Part shown: piece by piece, positions 15,018-23,333 of the stretch
Numbering within the stretch: the first letter of the stretch is position 1
Layout of the letters: every line of letters starts with the position of its first letter
Origin: Clostridia bacterium
GTDB taxonomy: Bacteria; Bacillota; Clostridia; Oscillospirales; Acutalibacteraceae
Length of the DNA stretch: 55,271 bases
Direction of reading: 5' to 3'
Assembly: GCA_017398425.1 (NCBI GenBank)
Contig: JAFQFZ010000012.1
Coordinates: 1 to 55,271, forward strand
Notes under the pieces: model-generated
Databases searched by the model: none
The model's input: the letters and a program-made list of their open reading frames with translations, nothing else
What the model was told of the DNA's origin: nothing
Position numbers and translations under genes: made by a program

Positions 15018-15054
15018 GCGAGTAGAGAACATATCGGATGTGGAGGGGAGAGGT

Positions 15055-15564
15055 ATGGCGCGTTACGTCAACACGCTCATGTTCGTCGGGTCAAAAGAAC
15101 GGCTGTGGAGACAGATCTATCAATATTTGACCACCGAAGGATTCAAGTATGAAAACTTCGAAGGCGAATGGGTTTTTAAACGCGGAGACGGTTGGCTGAC
15201 GGGTCCCAACTTCTTCAAGGTGGAATTCACACAGTACGAAGCGATCGTGCAAGCGTGGATCAAGATGGCGGTGGTGCCCAAGGTGGGCTTGGTCGGCGAA
15301 TTCGGGCTCGAGGGAACCTTCGGCTTTGCCGCCAAAGGACCGATCAAACGCGCGGTTGCTACGCTGGAGCCGCTGATCACCACCGGCGTTCTTCAGCCGG
15401 GCATCTTGGCAGATCCGCCTCCGACGCCGATTCCGCCTCCCGAGTTTCGCAATCCGACTGCCGCGGCGTATGCGCCGCCGTCGCAGGCGAATTTTTGCCA
15501 AGCGTGCGGTGCGCCGCTGAACGGCGGATTGTATTGTGCTCGTTGCGGTCGCAAAAGCGGATGA
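15055..15564 (+). CDS. Protein with C-terminal zinc ribbon, function unknown
   Basis: 169 residues. Residues 1-110 are a mixed alpha/beta region that I do not recognise. A Pro-rich linker (about 118-145) leads to a C-terminal zinc ribbon with FCQACG (Cys148, Cys151) and YCARCG (Cys161, Cys164). Short ribbons of this type occur on many small Clostridia proteins and are probably structural or interaction modules. The ATG at 15055 with ggaggggag upstream is chosen; in-frame starts further upstream lie within the promoter. It is first in a unit with an SGNH hydrolase and a second zinc-ribbon protein. Confidence 0.75.
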   Translation: MARYVNTLMFVGSKERLWRQIYQYLTTEGFKYENFEGEWVFKRGDGWLTGPNFFKVEFTQYEAIVQAWIKMAVVPKVGLVGEFGLEGTFGFAAKGPIKRAVATLEPLITTGVLQPGILADPPPTPIPPPEFRNPTAAAYAPPSQANFCQACGAPLNGGLYCARCGRKSG

Positions 15565-15582
15565 TACGGGAGGGAACCCTAT

Positions 15583-16635
15583 ATGGCAGATGTAACGACC
15601 TTTGATTCGCGCCTTCGTGTGGAGCGGGTGGTGCGCGACGGTTTGCAATGGCGCTCGGTGCACGAAGCACCGTTCGCCGTCTACGGCTTGATTTGGGAGG
15701 ACGATCGTTTTCGTCGCATCCCCAAGGCGGTATCGTCCGCCGTCAGCGAGGGCGTGGATTACCTCAACGACAACACAGCGGGCGGTCGCGTGCGTTTTGC
15801 GACCGACAGCGATACGATCGCTGTCGACGTGACGCTCGTCGCCGTCGGCAAAATGCCGCACTTTGCGCTGACGGGCAGTGTCGGCTTCGATGTTTATACC
15901 GACGAGGGGGACGGCTATCGCTACGCCGGTACGCTCATCCCGCCGTTCGACGTGACCGAGCATTTTGAAGCGAAGGTGCATCTCGGGACGCGTCGCCGCC
16001 GCGAGGTGATGTTGCACTTTCCGCTGTACAGCGGCATTAAAGAATTGCTCATCGGTGTGAACGAGGACGCGACGCTCGAAGCGGGTGCTTCGTATGCCGA
16101 TGCACGTCCCATCGCGTTTTACGGCTCGTCCATCACGCAAGGCGGCTGTGCTTCGCGCCCCGGCAACAGCTATCAGGCGATCGCCTCGCGCGAAATGAAT
16201 TTTGATTTTGTCAACCTTGGATTTTCGGGTTGCGGTTGCGGTGAACCGTTGATGGCAGAGCATATTGCCTCCTTGCCGCTTCGCGCGTTTGTGCTCGACT
16301 ACGACCACAACGCCCCGACCCCCGAACATTTGCAAGCGACGCATTTCGCGTTTTACGAGACGGTACGCCGCGCACATCCCACCATTCCCATCGTGATGAT
16401 GACGCGCCCGACCTTCCGCTTGAACGGCGAAGAGCTTGCGCGTTTGGCGATCGTCAGGGAGACCTGCGAAAAAGCGCGGGCCGCAGGCGATACCGCGGTG
16501 TACGTGATCGACGGGCGCGAGCTCGTCGGCGAGGAACTCGCCGAGGTGTCGACGGTGGACGGCGCGCACCCGAACGACGCGGGATTTTATGCGATGGCCA
16601 AGCGTCTGATGAGAACATTAACGGAATGCTTATAA
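15583..16635 (+). CDS. SGNH/GDSL hydrolase with N-terminal accessory domain
   Basis: 350 residues. The N-terminal 170 are a beta-sandwich-like domain, as in SGNH esterases acting on carbohydrates. The catalytic half shows FYGSSITQGG (block I, nucleophile Ser), NLGFSGCG (block II), a DYDHNAPTPEH segment in place of a plain GxND block, and DGAHPNDAG (block V, Asp-His). The combination resembles acyl-esterase families found beside polysaccharide utilisation genes. No signal peptide is visible. A ribosome binding site (gggagggaa) supports the start, 18 bases after the zinc-ribbon gene. It is the third SGNH-type gene within 6 kb. Confidence 0.82.
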   Translation: MADVTTFDSRLRVERVVRDGLQWRSVHEAPFAVYGLIWEDDRFRRIPKAVSSAVSEGVDYLNDNTAGGRVRFATDSDTIAVDVTLVAVGKMPHFALTGSVGFDVYTDEGDGYRYAGTLIPPFDVTEHFEAKVHLGTRRRREVMLHFPLYSGIKELLIGVNEDATLEAGASYADARPIAFYGSSITQGGCASRPGNSYQAIASREMNFDFVNLGFSGCGCGEPLMAEHIASLPLRAFVLDYDHNAPTPEHLQATHFAFYETVRRAHPTIPIVMMTRPTFRLNGEELARLAIVRETCEKARAAGDTAVYVIDGRELVGEELAEVSTVDGAHPNDAGFYAMAKRLMRTLTECL

Positions 16636-16650
16636 TAAGGAGAGAAGACT

Positions 16651-17643
16651 ATGAGATTTTGTGAGCGTTGCGGAAATCGACAACAAGAAGAGTGGGTGAC
16701 CTGCCCGTATTGCGGTATGGTCAACGAAGCACCGTCTCAGCCGAGCGAACCGTTTGTGCCGCACACGCAGGTGGTGACGGTCGCACCGACGGAGGAGACG
16801 ACCGAGACGGTCGCGCCGACGGTCGCGTCCCCTGTCCCCCCTCAGCCGACAAAGCGGTCGAACGAGAAAAAGCGGTTTGCCTGGTGGAAGCTGTTGATCG
16901 TGCTGGAACTTGCGGTGGCGGTGGGACTGTCGGCGTATGCGGCGGTTCTCGGCATCATGCACGCAAGCTCCTCTTCGTCGGGGAATGCGTCGTCGAACAA
17001 ACCCACGACCGCCACGACCGCTCCAACCTCGTCGGACGAGAACTACGGGTTTGATTTTGATTTCGGGGACGAATACGACGTCGATTCCGATTTGGATTTG
17101 GATTTCGATTTCGACGAGCCGATCGTGCTGGATGTTTCGCTTGCGGATATCGGCTATTTCGATGAAGACGGCTACGTAAACCCGGCGCTCGGTCTGCGCT
17201 TTGAAACGCTGGACAACTTCCCCGTCGATTATGCGTTGATGGAAGACCTGGGAAGCGAGGACATCGAAGCGCTCTACGCCGGCGTGCAGGAAGGCCGCGG
17301 AAACGTGCTGGTGCTGTTCGCGGAAGAGACGACCCTGACGGCCGAGGAGTATGCCGAGCAGTACGTGAACGCCACTGCCGAGCAGTTCGGGGATGCCTCG
17401 ATCGTGATCTCCGATGCGACGGTCAAAGCACTCGGCGGCGAAAAATTTTTGACGTACACGATGTACATCGACGGTCGTGTGGACTTTGTCGGCGTGATGA
17501 AGTACGGCGACAAAGCGGTCGTGCTCGATATCTACATCACCAACGAAACACAGCTGCAATCGGTGCTCAACGATATCCATCCGATGTTGGAGGCCCCGGC
17601 CTTCGACTATGATTTCGATTTGGACGGAGACACCTTCGCTTAA
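16651..17643 (+). CDS. Zinc-ribbon membrane protein with acidic extracellular domain
   Basis: 330 residues. The N-terminal zinc ribbon has CERCG (Cys4, Cys7) and CPYCG (Cys18, Cys21). A Thr/Pro/Val linker and a basic patch (KRSNEKKR) precede one transmembrane segment (about 75-103). Outside lies a Ser/Thr linker, a strongly acidic repeat of alternating Asp and Phe/Leu (FDFDFGD, then LDLDFDFDEP), and a folded region from about 170 to the end. The topology is N-terminus inside, C-terminus outside by the positive-inside rule. The acidic repeat might bind calcium, which is speculation. It ends at a strong terminator. Function unknown. Confidence 0.75.
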   Translation: MRFCERCGNRQQEEWVTCPYCGMVNEAPSQPSEPFVPHTQVVTVAPTEETTETVAPTVASPVPPQPTKRSNEKKRFAWWKLLIVLELAVAVGLSAYAAVLGIMHASSSSSGNASSNKPTTATTAPTSSDENYGFDFDFGDEYDVDSDLDLDFDFDEPIVLDVSLADIGYFDEDGYVNPALGLRFETLDNFPVDYALMEDLGSEDIEALYAGVQEGRGNVLVLFAEETTLTAEEYAEQYVNATAEQFGDASIVISDATVKALGGEKFLTYTMYIDGRVDFVGVMKYGDKAVVLDIYITNETQLQSVLNDIHPMLEAPAFDYDFDLDGDTFA

Positions 17644-17647
17644 TGTA

Positions 17648-17691
17648 TCAAAAGATCGCGTTTCACTTTGAGAAACGCGATCTTTTTTTTG
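17648..17691 (+). terminator. Terminator after the zinc-ribbon membrane protein gene
   Basis: aaaagatcgcgtttc-actttga-gaaacgcgatcttttttt is a perfect 15-base stem followed by a T run. Confidence 0.95.
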
Positions 17692-17775
17692 TTCGATTTT
17701 GGCAAACGGTTTTGGTGATATTTTGCGGTGCGTTTTCCATACTAACGACAGATTAAACAGCGGGATGGTGCGCAC

Positions 17776-18735
17776 ATGAAACAACGAAAACAACATCGGC
17801 GGCTGACGGCGCTGCTGTTGCTGACGGCGACGGCGATCGGCGGCATCGGCGGATATAAATGGCAAACCGAGTATGCCGTACCGCTTGTCAAAACGGCAAC
17901 GGTCACGCGCGAAGCGGTGGAGGAAACGGCGATCTGCACCGGCAGTGTGCAGGCCGCCGAAAGCACGGTGGTGTATGTGTCGACTCCGTGCGTCGTCGGC
18001 AAGGTGGCGGTGCAAGAGGGCGATCGCGTCGAAGCGGGGGACGTGCTGTTTGCGGTGGATCGTCGTGCGACGCTCGCCATGGCGGTCAGCGCGGGAATGT
18101 CGGAAGATACGGCAACGCTCGCCTCAACGGCGGTGCCCGAAACGGTCACCGCTCCGCACAGCGGCGTGGTACGCGCGGTGAGCGCGACCGAGGGACAAAC
18201 GGTACAAGCATCGACCCCGTGTGTCACCTTGTCCGAAAACGGCGACGTGGAGATCGCCGTGAGCATCCGTGAACGCTGGCTGCCGAAGATTGCCGTCGGA
18301 CAAGAGGTGACGGTGAGCGGCGTGGCGTTTGCCAAACCGTACTACCGCGGAACGGTCAGCAAGATCGCCTCCTCGGCGCGCAGTCGCCTGATCGGTACGG
18401 CGAGTGAAACGGTCGTGGACGCGGTCATCACGCTGGTTCCCGAGGATATCGACGAGTCGCTCCTTGTGGGACTGACGGCCAAGGCGGCGGTGACGGTGGA
18501 TCGATGGGAGGATGTGTTGCTCGTGCCGCACGATTGTGTGGTGCAACACGGCGACGGTACGGGTACGGTATACGTGGCGGAAAACGACACGGCGGTGCGA
18601 ACGACCGTCACGCTCGGCAAAGAGTTTGCAAGCGGTGTGCAGGTGATCGCCGGCTTGCAGGAGGGACAAACGGTCGTCTGCGCTCCGGAAACGTTGTCGG
18701 GAGACGCGGTGCGTGTGAAAACGGAGGCGGCGTGA
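17776..18735 (+). CDS. HlyD/MacA-like membrane-fusion adaptor protein
   Basis: 319 residues. One N-terminal membrane segment (about 9-28) follows a basic start (MKQRKQHRR). The rest fits a short adaptor: a split lipoyl-like domain (VYVSTPCVVGKVAVQEGDRVEAGDVL, then APHSGVVRAVSATEGQTVQASTP) and a beta-barrel/membrane-proximal part with VTVSGVAFAKPYYRGTVSKI. The alpha-helical hairpin normally inserted in the lipoyl domain is very short here, as often in Gram-positive adaptors that need no outer-membrane partner. It overlaps the following FtsX-type permease gene by TGATG, so the two work together. Cargo unknown. Confidence 0.85.
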   Translation: MKQRKQHRRLTALLLLTATAIGGIGGYKWQTEYAVPLVKTATVTREAVEETAICTGSVQAAESTVVYVSTPCVVGKVAVQEGDRVEAGDVLFAVDRRATLAMAVSAGMSEDTATLASTAVPETVTAPHSGVVRAVSATEGQTVQASTPCVTLSENGDVEIAVSIRERWLPKIAVGQEVTVSGVAFAKPYYRGTVSKIASSARSRLIGTASETVVDAVITLVPEDIDESLLVGLTAKAAVTVDRWEDVLLVPHDCVVQHGDGTGTVYVAENDTAVRTTVTLGKEFASGVQVIAGLQEGQTVVCAPETLSGDAVRVKTEAA

Positions 18736-19901
18736 TGGAGCTTTTGAGAGGAGCGGCGCGCCGTTTGTGGCGGCGTCGGTTGCGCAGTCTGCTCACGATG
18801 GGCGGTATCGTTATCGGCGTGGCGCTGGTGTCGGTGGTGACGGTCATCGGGGATGCGGGGCGCTTGACGGTGAACGGTGAATTGGAGAACATGGGGCTCG
18901 GCGGTCTTTCGGTCACCGCCTCGGGGCAAGCGGTCCTCGAAGAAGGCGGACTGCGTACTCTACGCGCGATGGAGGATGTGGATTCGGCGGTGCCGCTGAT
19001 GTTGCAAAGTACGTCCGCGATCGGGCATGACGGCGGCACGCAATCGCTGATGATGTGCGGCATCGACAGCGGTGAAGTGCAGGCGATCGGCTTGGAGATT
19101 CGGTGGGGACGGTTGCTGTCGGCGGCGGATGTGGCGGGCGCGACCAACGTGTGCGTGGTGGATGCCGCGGCGGCACAGGCGCTCTTCGGGAGAGAAAACG
19201 TTCTCGGCAAGACGGTGCTGATGCCGATCGGCGGCGCGGAGGAAAGTTTCACCGTTGTCGGTGTCACGCAGGCGGGGAGCTTGCTGTTTCAAAACGTGGC
19301 GCAGATGATCCCCGGTATGGTTTACGTCCCCTATACCACGTTGCAACAGTTGACGGGGCGCGAGGACTTTGATCAAGTGGCGGTGCGCTTGAAGGATCCG
19401 TCTACCGCCGCGTCGGCGTCGGCACACATCGAACAGATGTTGTCGGCGACGGGCGGCAGCGGTTACCGTGCGGAAAATCTGTCCGCACAAAAGGATAAGC
19501 TGTCGGGTGTGATGGATATCGTGACGGCGGTGCTCATGGGCATCAGCGCGGTATCGCTCTTGGTGTCGGGACTGAGCATCATGACGATCATGATGGTGTC
19601 CGTCGGTGAACGCACACGGGAGATCGGGGTCAAGAAAGCGCTCGGCGCTACCGACGCGCGCATTCTGCGCGAGTTTATGACCGAAGCGCTGTTGCTGTCG
19701 ATGGGCGGCGGCGTTCTCGGTGTGGCGCTCGGCACGGGCATTGCCTGCCTGGGACTCACGCTGTTCGGTGTGTCGCTTCCCTCGATCGTACCGTCCGTGT
19801 GGCTCGTCGTATTCGCGGCGGCGGTCGGCGTGGTGTTCGGGGTGTATCCCGCGCGCAAAGCATCGCGCCTCGATCCCGTTGAAGCGCTCCGTTGCGAATA
19901 A
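18735..19901 (+). CDS. MacB-like ABC transporter permease (FtsX family)
   Basis: 388 residues: an N-terminal membrane helix after a basic stretch (LLTMGGIVIGVALVSVV), a large extracytoplasmic MacB-type domain (about 45-260), then three helices with the FtsX-family cytoplasmic loop (VGERTREIGVKKALGA) and a closing VYPARKASRLDPVEALR. There is no nucleotide-binding domain in the protein, and no ATPase gene next to the adaptor/permease pair. The only ATPase gene nearby (20527-21447) is of the drug-exporter type and paired with another permease. The ATPase must be encoded elsewhere or shared. Likely a MacAB-type exporter or mechanotransmission complex; substrate unknown. Confidence 0.88.
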   Translation: MELLRGAARRLWRRRLRSLLTMGGIVIGVALVSVVTVIGDAGRLTVNGELENMGLGGLSVTASGQAVLEEGGLRTLRAMEDVDSAVPLMLQSTSAIGHDGGTQSLMMCGIDSGEVQAIGLEIRWGRLLSAADVAGATNVCVVDAAAAQALFGRENVLGKTVLMPIGGAEESFTVVGVTQAGSLLFQNVAQMIPGMVYVPYTTLQQLTGREDFDQVAVRLKDPSTAASASAHIEQMLSATGGSGYRAENLSAQKDKLSGVMDIVTAVLMGISAVSLLVSGLSIMTIMMVSVGERTREIGVKKALGATDARILREFMTEALLLSMGGGVLGVALGTGIACLGLTLFGVSLPSIVPSVWLVVFAAAVGVVFGVYPARKASRLDPVEALRCE

Positions 19902-19908
19902 TTCCCCC

Positions 19909-19964
19909 TTGACATTGCCTCGAAGTCGTGGTATTATAACAGCAGTAATATAACAGTTGTTATA
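19909..19964 (+). promoter_or_regulatory. Promoter with TetR operator palindrome
   Basis: TTGACA (19909-19914) and TATTAT (19932-19937) with 17-base spacing. Directly after the expected transcription start lies the perfect inverted repeat TATAACA-GT-TGTTATA (19949-19964), with a partial copy (TTATAACAGCAG) overlapping the -10 region. This placement fits repression of the tetR-ABC unit by its own first gene product. Confidence 0.75.
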
Positions 19965-19981
19965 AAAAAGGGGGCGGTTCT

Positions 19982-20530
19982 GTGCCACCGAAAATCAAGG
20001 TGCAAGCTTCCGACATTGTGGAGGCCGCGCTTGCGCTGGTGCGCGAGCAGGGCGCAGAGGCACTCAGCGCCCGCGCGGTCGCGGCGCGCCTTTCGTGTTC
20101 CACGCAGCCGGTGTTTTCCAATTTTCCGAACATGGACGCGCTCAAAGAAGCGGTGGTTTCGGCGGTGTACGCGCGGTTTCAAGAGGCGGTACAAGCGGAG
20201 CTGTCCCGCAAAGCCATGCCGTCGTACAAGGCGTACGGCATGGCGTACATCGAATTTGCAAAGGAAGAGCCGCACTGGTTTCGATTTTTGTTTGCGAGCG
20301 CGCGCTCGTCGCAGGAGTCCGACGTGAACCATTGGTCGCAGATGTTGCTCATGACTCCCGTGAACGGGGAGCGCGCCGAGCAATTTCACGCGGCCATGTG
20401 GATCTTTGTGCACGGATTGGCGGATCTGGTCTTGTCCGGTCGGCTGGAGCTGACCCGTGAGGAGATCTCCGCGCTCATTACCGACCAATATACACATTGG
20501 TATTACACCGAAAAGGAGGATGCTACATGA
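19982..20530 (+). CDS. TetR/AcrR-family transcriptional regulator
   Basis: 182 residues. The N-terminal HTH domain (about 8-55) has IVEAALALVREQGAEALSARAVAARL followed by a recognition region with STQPVFSNFPNMDALKEAV. The rest is the variable ligand-binding helical bundle, with no cofactor motif visible. It starts with GTG (aaagggggcggttctGTG) and its stop overlaps the ABC ATPase start by ATGA. Its probable operator is the palindrome at 19949-19964, so it should repress itself and the downstream exporter until a ligand, perhaps the exported compound, releases it. Confidence 0.9.
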   Translation: MPPKIKVQASDIVEAALALVREQGAEALSARAVAARLSCSTQPVFSNFPNMDALKEAVVSAVYARFQEAVQAELSRKAMPSYKAYGMAYIEFAKEEPHWFRFLFASARSSQESDVNHWSQMLLMTPVNGERAEQFHAAMWIFVHGLADLVLSGRLELTREEISALITDQYTHWYYTEKEDAT

Positions 20531-21447
20531 CATCGGACATCATTCAAATTGAACGGTTGCACAAATCGTTCGGGCGCGTCAAGGCGGTGCAGGATGTCAG
20601 TTTTCGCGTTAAAGAGGGCGAGCTGTTTGCGTTTCTCGGCGTCAACGGCGCGGGCAAATCGACCACCATTTCGATCCTGTGCGGGCGTTTGAAAAAGGAC
20701 GAAGGCACGGTGCGTGTGAACGGCTTCGATCTCGATCGCGACGGTTTTGTGTTCCAACGCGACCTCGGTGTCGTGTTTCAAAACTCAGTACTCGACAAAC
20801 CGTTGTCGGTGCGGGCGAATCTCGAGAGCCGTGCCGCACTTTACGGCATCGTCGGTAAGGAATGCAAAGAACGCATTGCGGAGCTGGCGTCTCTGCTCGA
20901 GTTTGAAGATCTGCTCGCGCGTCCCGTCGGCAAGCTGTCGGGCGGTCAGCGTCGCCGCATCGACGTGGCGAGAGCGCTCATCCATCGCCCGAAGATCCTC
21001 ATTTTGGACGAACCGACCACGGGCCTCGATCCGCAAACGCGCCGTCGCTTGTGGGACGTGGTGGAGGAATATCGCAAAGAGCAAGGCATGACGGTCTTTT
21101 TGACCACGCACTACATGGAAGAAGCGGCGGACGCGGACTACGTCGTCATCCTCGACAGCGGCAAGATCGCCGCCGAGGGCACACCGCTCGCGTTGAAAAA
21201 CACCTACACGGGCGATTTTGTCACGTTGTACGGCGTGAGCGAGGACGACGTCAAAACGCTCGGTTATCCATATGAATCGCTCCGCGATGCCTTTCGTCTG
21301 TCGCTCCCCGATACGGCGGCGGCAACGAAGCTGATCGTCGAGCATCCGTCGTTGTTCACGGATTATGAGATCACCAAGGGAAAGATGGACGACGTCTTTT
21401 TGTCGGTGACGGGCAAGCGCCTGACGGGAGAGGAGGGAAAGGAATGA
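20527..21447 (+). CDS. ABC transporter ATP-binding protein (DrrA/NatA type)
   Basis: 306 residues. Walker A is GVNGAGKST, the Q-loop region reads VFQNSVLD, the signature is LSGGQRRRID, Walker B with the catalytic Glu is ILILDEPTTGLD, and the H-loop is TTHYMEEA. The C-terminal extension of about 80 residues after the core is usual in the drug/antibiotic exporter subgroup. It powers the ABC-2 permease encoded next, with which it overlaps by ATGA. ATG at 20527 is the right start, as the upstream in-frame start lies inside tetR. The unit resembles inducible exporters for antimicrobials or bile-like compounds; the substrate is unknown. Confidence 0.93.
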   Translation: MTSDIIQIERLHKSFGRVKAVQDVSFRVKEGELFAFLGVNGAGKSTTISILCGRLKKDEGTVRVNGFDLDRDGFVFQRDLGVVFQNSVLDKPLSVRANLESRAALYGIVGKECKERIAELASLLEFEDLLARPVGKLSGGQRRRIDVARALIHRPKILILDEPTTGLDPQTRRRLWDVVEEYRKEQGMTVFLTTHYMEEAADADYVVILDSGKIAAEGTPLALKNTYTGDFVTLYGVSEDDVKTLGYPYESLRDAFRLSLPDTAAATKLIVEHPSLFTDYEITKGKMDDVFLSVTGKRLTGEEGKE

Positions 21448-22328
21448 CCGCGATGTTTATCAAGCGCAACATCCGCATGTTCTTTAAGGACAAAGGACTG
21501 TTCTTCACGGCGCTCATCACGCCGCTCATCCTTCTCGTGCTGTATATGACGTTCCTTTCCAACGTATATAAGGACAGCTTCCTGATGAGCATTCCGCAGG
21601 GGTTCGCGATCGAAGATACGCTCGTCAACGCGATGGCGGGCGGACAACTCGTGTCGTCGCTTCTCGCCGTGTGCGGTGTGACGGTGGCGTTCTGCTCCAA
21701 TATGCTTATGGTGCAGGACAAGGTGACGGGTGCCGCGTGGGACTTCGGCATCACGCCGCTGCCTCCGTCCAAAAAGGCGCTCGGCTACTATGCGGCGAGC
21801 TTTGTGTCGACGCTTTTGATCTGCCTGATCGCGGCAGTGGCGGGCTTTGTCTATCTCGGCGCAGTGGGATGGTACTTATCCGTCGGTGACGTATGCCTCG
21901 TGCTGTTTGACGTATTGCTTGTCACGCTGTTCGGCACGGCGTTGTCGTCGCTGATCAATATGTTCCTCTCGTCGCAGGGACAGATCTCGGCGGTGGGAAG
22001 CATCGTCAGCTCCTGCTACGGTTTCATCTGCGGTGCGTATATGCCCATTTCGCAGTTTTCCGAAGGATTGCAAACGGTTCTCTCGCTGTTGCCCGGCACC
22101 TATATGACCTCCTTGCTTCGCAACCATTGCCTACAGGGCGTGTGCGCGGAAATGGAGGCGCAGGGCTTGCCCACCGAGGTGATCGACAGCCTGCGTGACG
22201 CGGTCGATTGCAACGTCTATGCGTTCGGCAACGCCGTGCCGGTCGAAACGATGTACGCCATCGTCGGCGGTACCGTGGCGGCACTGATCGTTTTGTACGT
22301 GGTGTTGCACAAGGTGCGCAAAAAATAA
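21444..22328 (+). CDS. ABC-2 type transporter permease
   Basis: 294 residues with six hydrophobic segments in the ABC-2 pattern: an N-terminal helix after FFKDKG, a long first extracytoplasmic loop, and a cluster of helices in the second half containing GAYMPISQFSEGLQ, a segment typical of ABC-2 exporters. It lacks an ATPase domain and must pair with the preceding ATP-binding protein, probably as a homodimer. Stop and start overlap by four bases with the ATPase gene. It ends the TetR-controlled exporter unit; no clear terminator follows before the infC promoter. Confidence 0.9.
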   Translation: MTAMFIKRNIRMFFKDKGLFFTALITPLILLVLYMTFLSNVYKDSFLMSIPQGFAIEDTLVNAMAGGQLVSSLLAVCGVTVAFCSNMLMVQDKVTGAAWDFGITPLPPSKKALGYYAASFVSTLLICLIAAVAGFVYLGAVGWYLSVGDVCLVLFDVLLVTLFGTALSSLINMFLSSQGQISAVGSIVSSCYGFICGAYMPISQFSEGLQTVLSLLPGTYMTSLLRNHCLQGVCAEMEAQGLPTEVIDSLRDAVDCNVYAFGNAVPVETMYAIVGGTVAALIVLYVVLHKVRKK

Positions 22329-22346
22329 ACGAAATAAAAAAGGGGG

Positions 22347-22375
22347 TTGACATTCCCCTTGCATAGTGGTATACT
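22347..22375 (+). promoter_or_regulatory. Promoter of the infC-rpmI-rplT operon
   Basis: TTGACA (22347-22352) and TATACT (22370-22375) with 17-base spacing. Confidence 0.9.
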
Positions 22376-22381
22376 CATTGG

Positions 22382-22505
22382 GCAAACCAAGAAAAGCGTC
22401 GCCCGCTTTCACCTGCGGATTTCGTTCCCAGCAGGTTGATATTGTTGAGTTTCCACACGGAACAAGTGTCGAATCGCGGGCTGATGGTTTTCAGCCCGCG
22501 TTTTT
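22382..22505 (+). promoter_or_regulatory. Ribosomal leader with attenuator upstream of infC (L20-leader type)
   Basis: About 150 untranslated bases separate the promoter from infC. They end in a strong attenuator: cgcgggctga (22475-22484) pairs with tcagcccgcg (22491-22500), followed by TTTTT. Upstream sequence contains segments able to pair alternatively. In Firmicutes the same position holds the L20 leader, where excess L20 protein binds the leader and promotes termination. The L20 assignment rests on position and layout; I did not check the consensus structure. Confidence 0.75.
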
Positions 22506-22533
22506 GTTTATGAGTTGACGGAGGTGTGTTCAC

Positions 22534-23052
22534 ATCGCTACGAAAGAAACGCAAATCAATGAGCAGATCCGCGACGCGGAAGTCCGCGTGATCGGAGAAG
22601 ACGGCGAACAGCTCGGCGTGATGTCCTCGCGCGAGGCACAAAAGATCGCCGATGAGCGCGAACTGGATCTGGTCAAGATCGCCCCGAATGCGGTGCCGCC
22701 CGTGTGCCGCATCATGGACTACGGCAAGTATCGCTTCGAGCAAGCCAAGCGCGAAAAGGAAGCTCGCAAGAATCAGCGCGTGGTCGAAGTCAAGGAAGTG
22801 CGCCTCGGTCTCAACATCGACGTGGCGGATTTCCAAACCAAAGCCCGTCACGCCATCCGCTTTGTGGAAGGCGGCGACAAAGTCAAGGTGTCGATCCGTT
22901 TCCGCGGTCGCGAGATGGGTCACCCCGAGATCGGTCAGGAGATCATGCAGCGCTTTGCCGAAGAGGTCAAAGAGTATGCGGTGGTCGAGAAGGCCGCCAA
23001 GATGGAAGGACGTCACATGCTGATGTTCCTCGCCCCCAAGCCCGCCAAATAA
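22534..23052 (+). CDS. infC: Translation initiation factor IF-3 (AUC start codon)
   Basis: 172 residues. IF-3 binds the 30S subunit, checks start codon and initiator tRNA, and keeps subunits apart. Reading from 22534 gives TKETQINEQIRDAEVRVIGEDGEQLGVM, the complete conserved N-domain, then KYRFEQAKREKEARK and the C-domain with HPEIGQEIM. The only start that keeps this N-terminus is ATC, nine bases after ggagg; an in-frame stop lies at 22516 and no ATG, GTG or TTG occurs between. The first ordinary start (GTG at 22588) would delete conserved residues. Non-canonical start codons in infC are known to allow IF-3 autoregulation. Confidence 0.95.
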   Translation: MATKETQINEQIRDAEVRVIGEDGEQLGVMSSREAQKIADERELDLVKIAPNAVPPVCRIMDYGKYRFEQAKREKEARKNQRVVEVKEVRLGLNIDVADFQTKARHAIRFVEGGDKVKVSIRFRGREMGHPEIGQEIMQRFAEEVKEYAVVEKAAKMEGRHMLMFLAPKPAK

Positions 23053-23110
23053 CCGACATTTCGTCGTTTAGATTTTGGATTTGTTGAAAAATTAAAGGAG
23101 GATTCCCATT

Positions 23111-23308
23111 ATGCCGAAGATCAAAACGCACAGCGGCGCGAAGAAACGCTTCAAGCTCAGCAAGAGCGGCAAAGTCGTTCGCGGCCACGCGTACAAATCG
23201 CACATCCTGAACAAGAAGACCACCAAGCGCAAGAGAAATCTGCGTAAGACGACCACGGCCGACAAGACCAATGTCGCTCAGGTCAAGCGCTTGATCCCCT
23301 ACAAATAA
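23111..23308 (+). CDS. rpmI: 50S ribosomal protein L35
   Basis: 65 residues, highly basic, beginning [15 protein letters not shown] as in bacterial L35, with KLSKSGKV and [17 protein letters not shown] small protein of the large ribosomal subunit. A strong ribosome binding site (aaaggagg) precedes the ATG. Second gene of the infC-rpmI-rplT operon. Confidence 0.98.
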   Translation: MPKIKTHSGAKKRFKLSKSGKVVRGHAYKSHILNKKTTKRKRNLRKTTTADKTNVAQVKRLIPYK

Positions 23309-23333
23309 TCGCAGGAAACGGAGGTAATTCAAC

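Noticed and set aside
22588-23052. GTG at 22588 as the infC start
   Set aside because: It would remove the conserved INEQIRDAEVR segment, and the ribosome binding site is 60 bases upstream, next to ATC.
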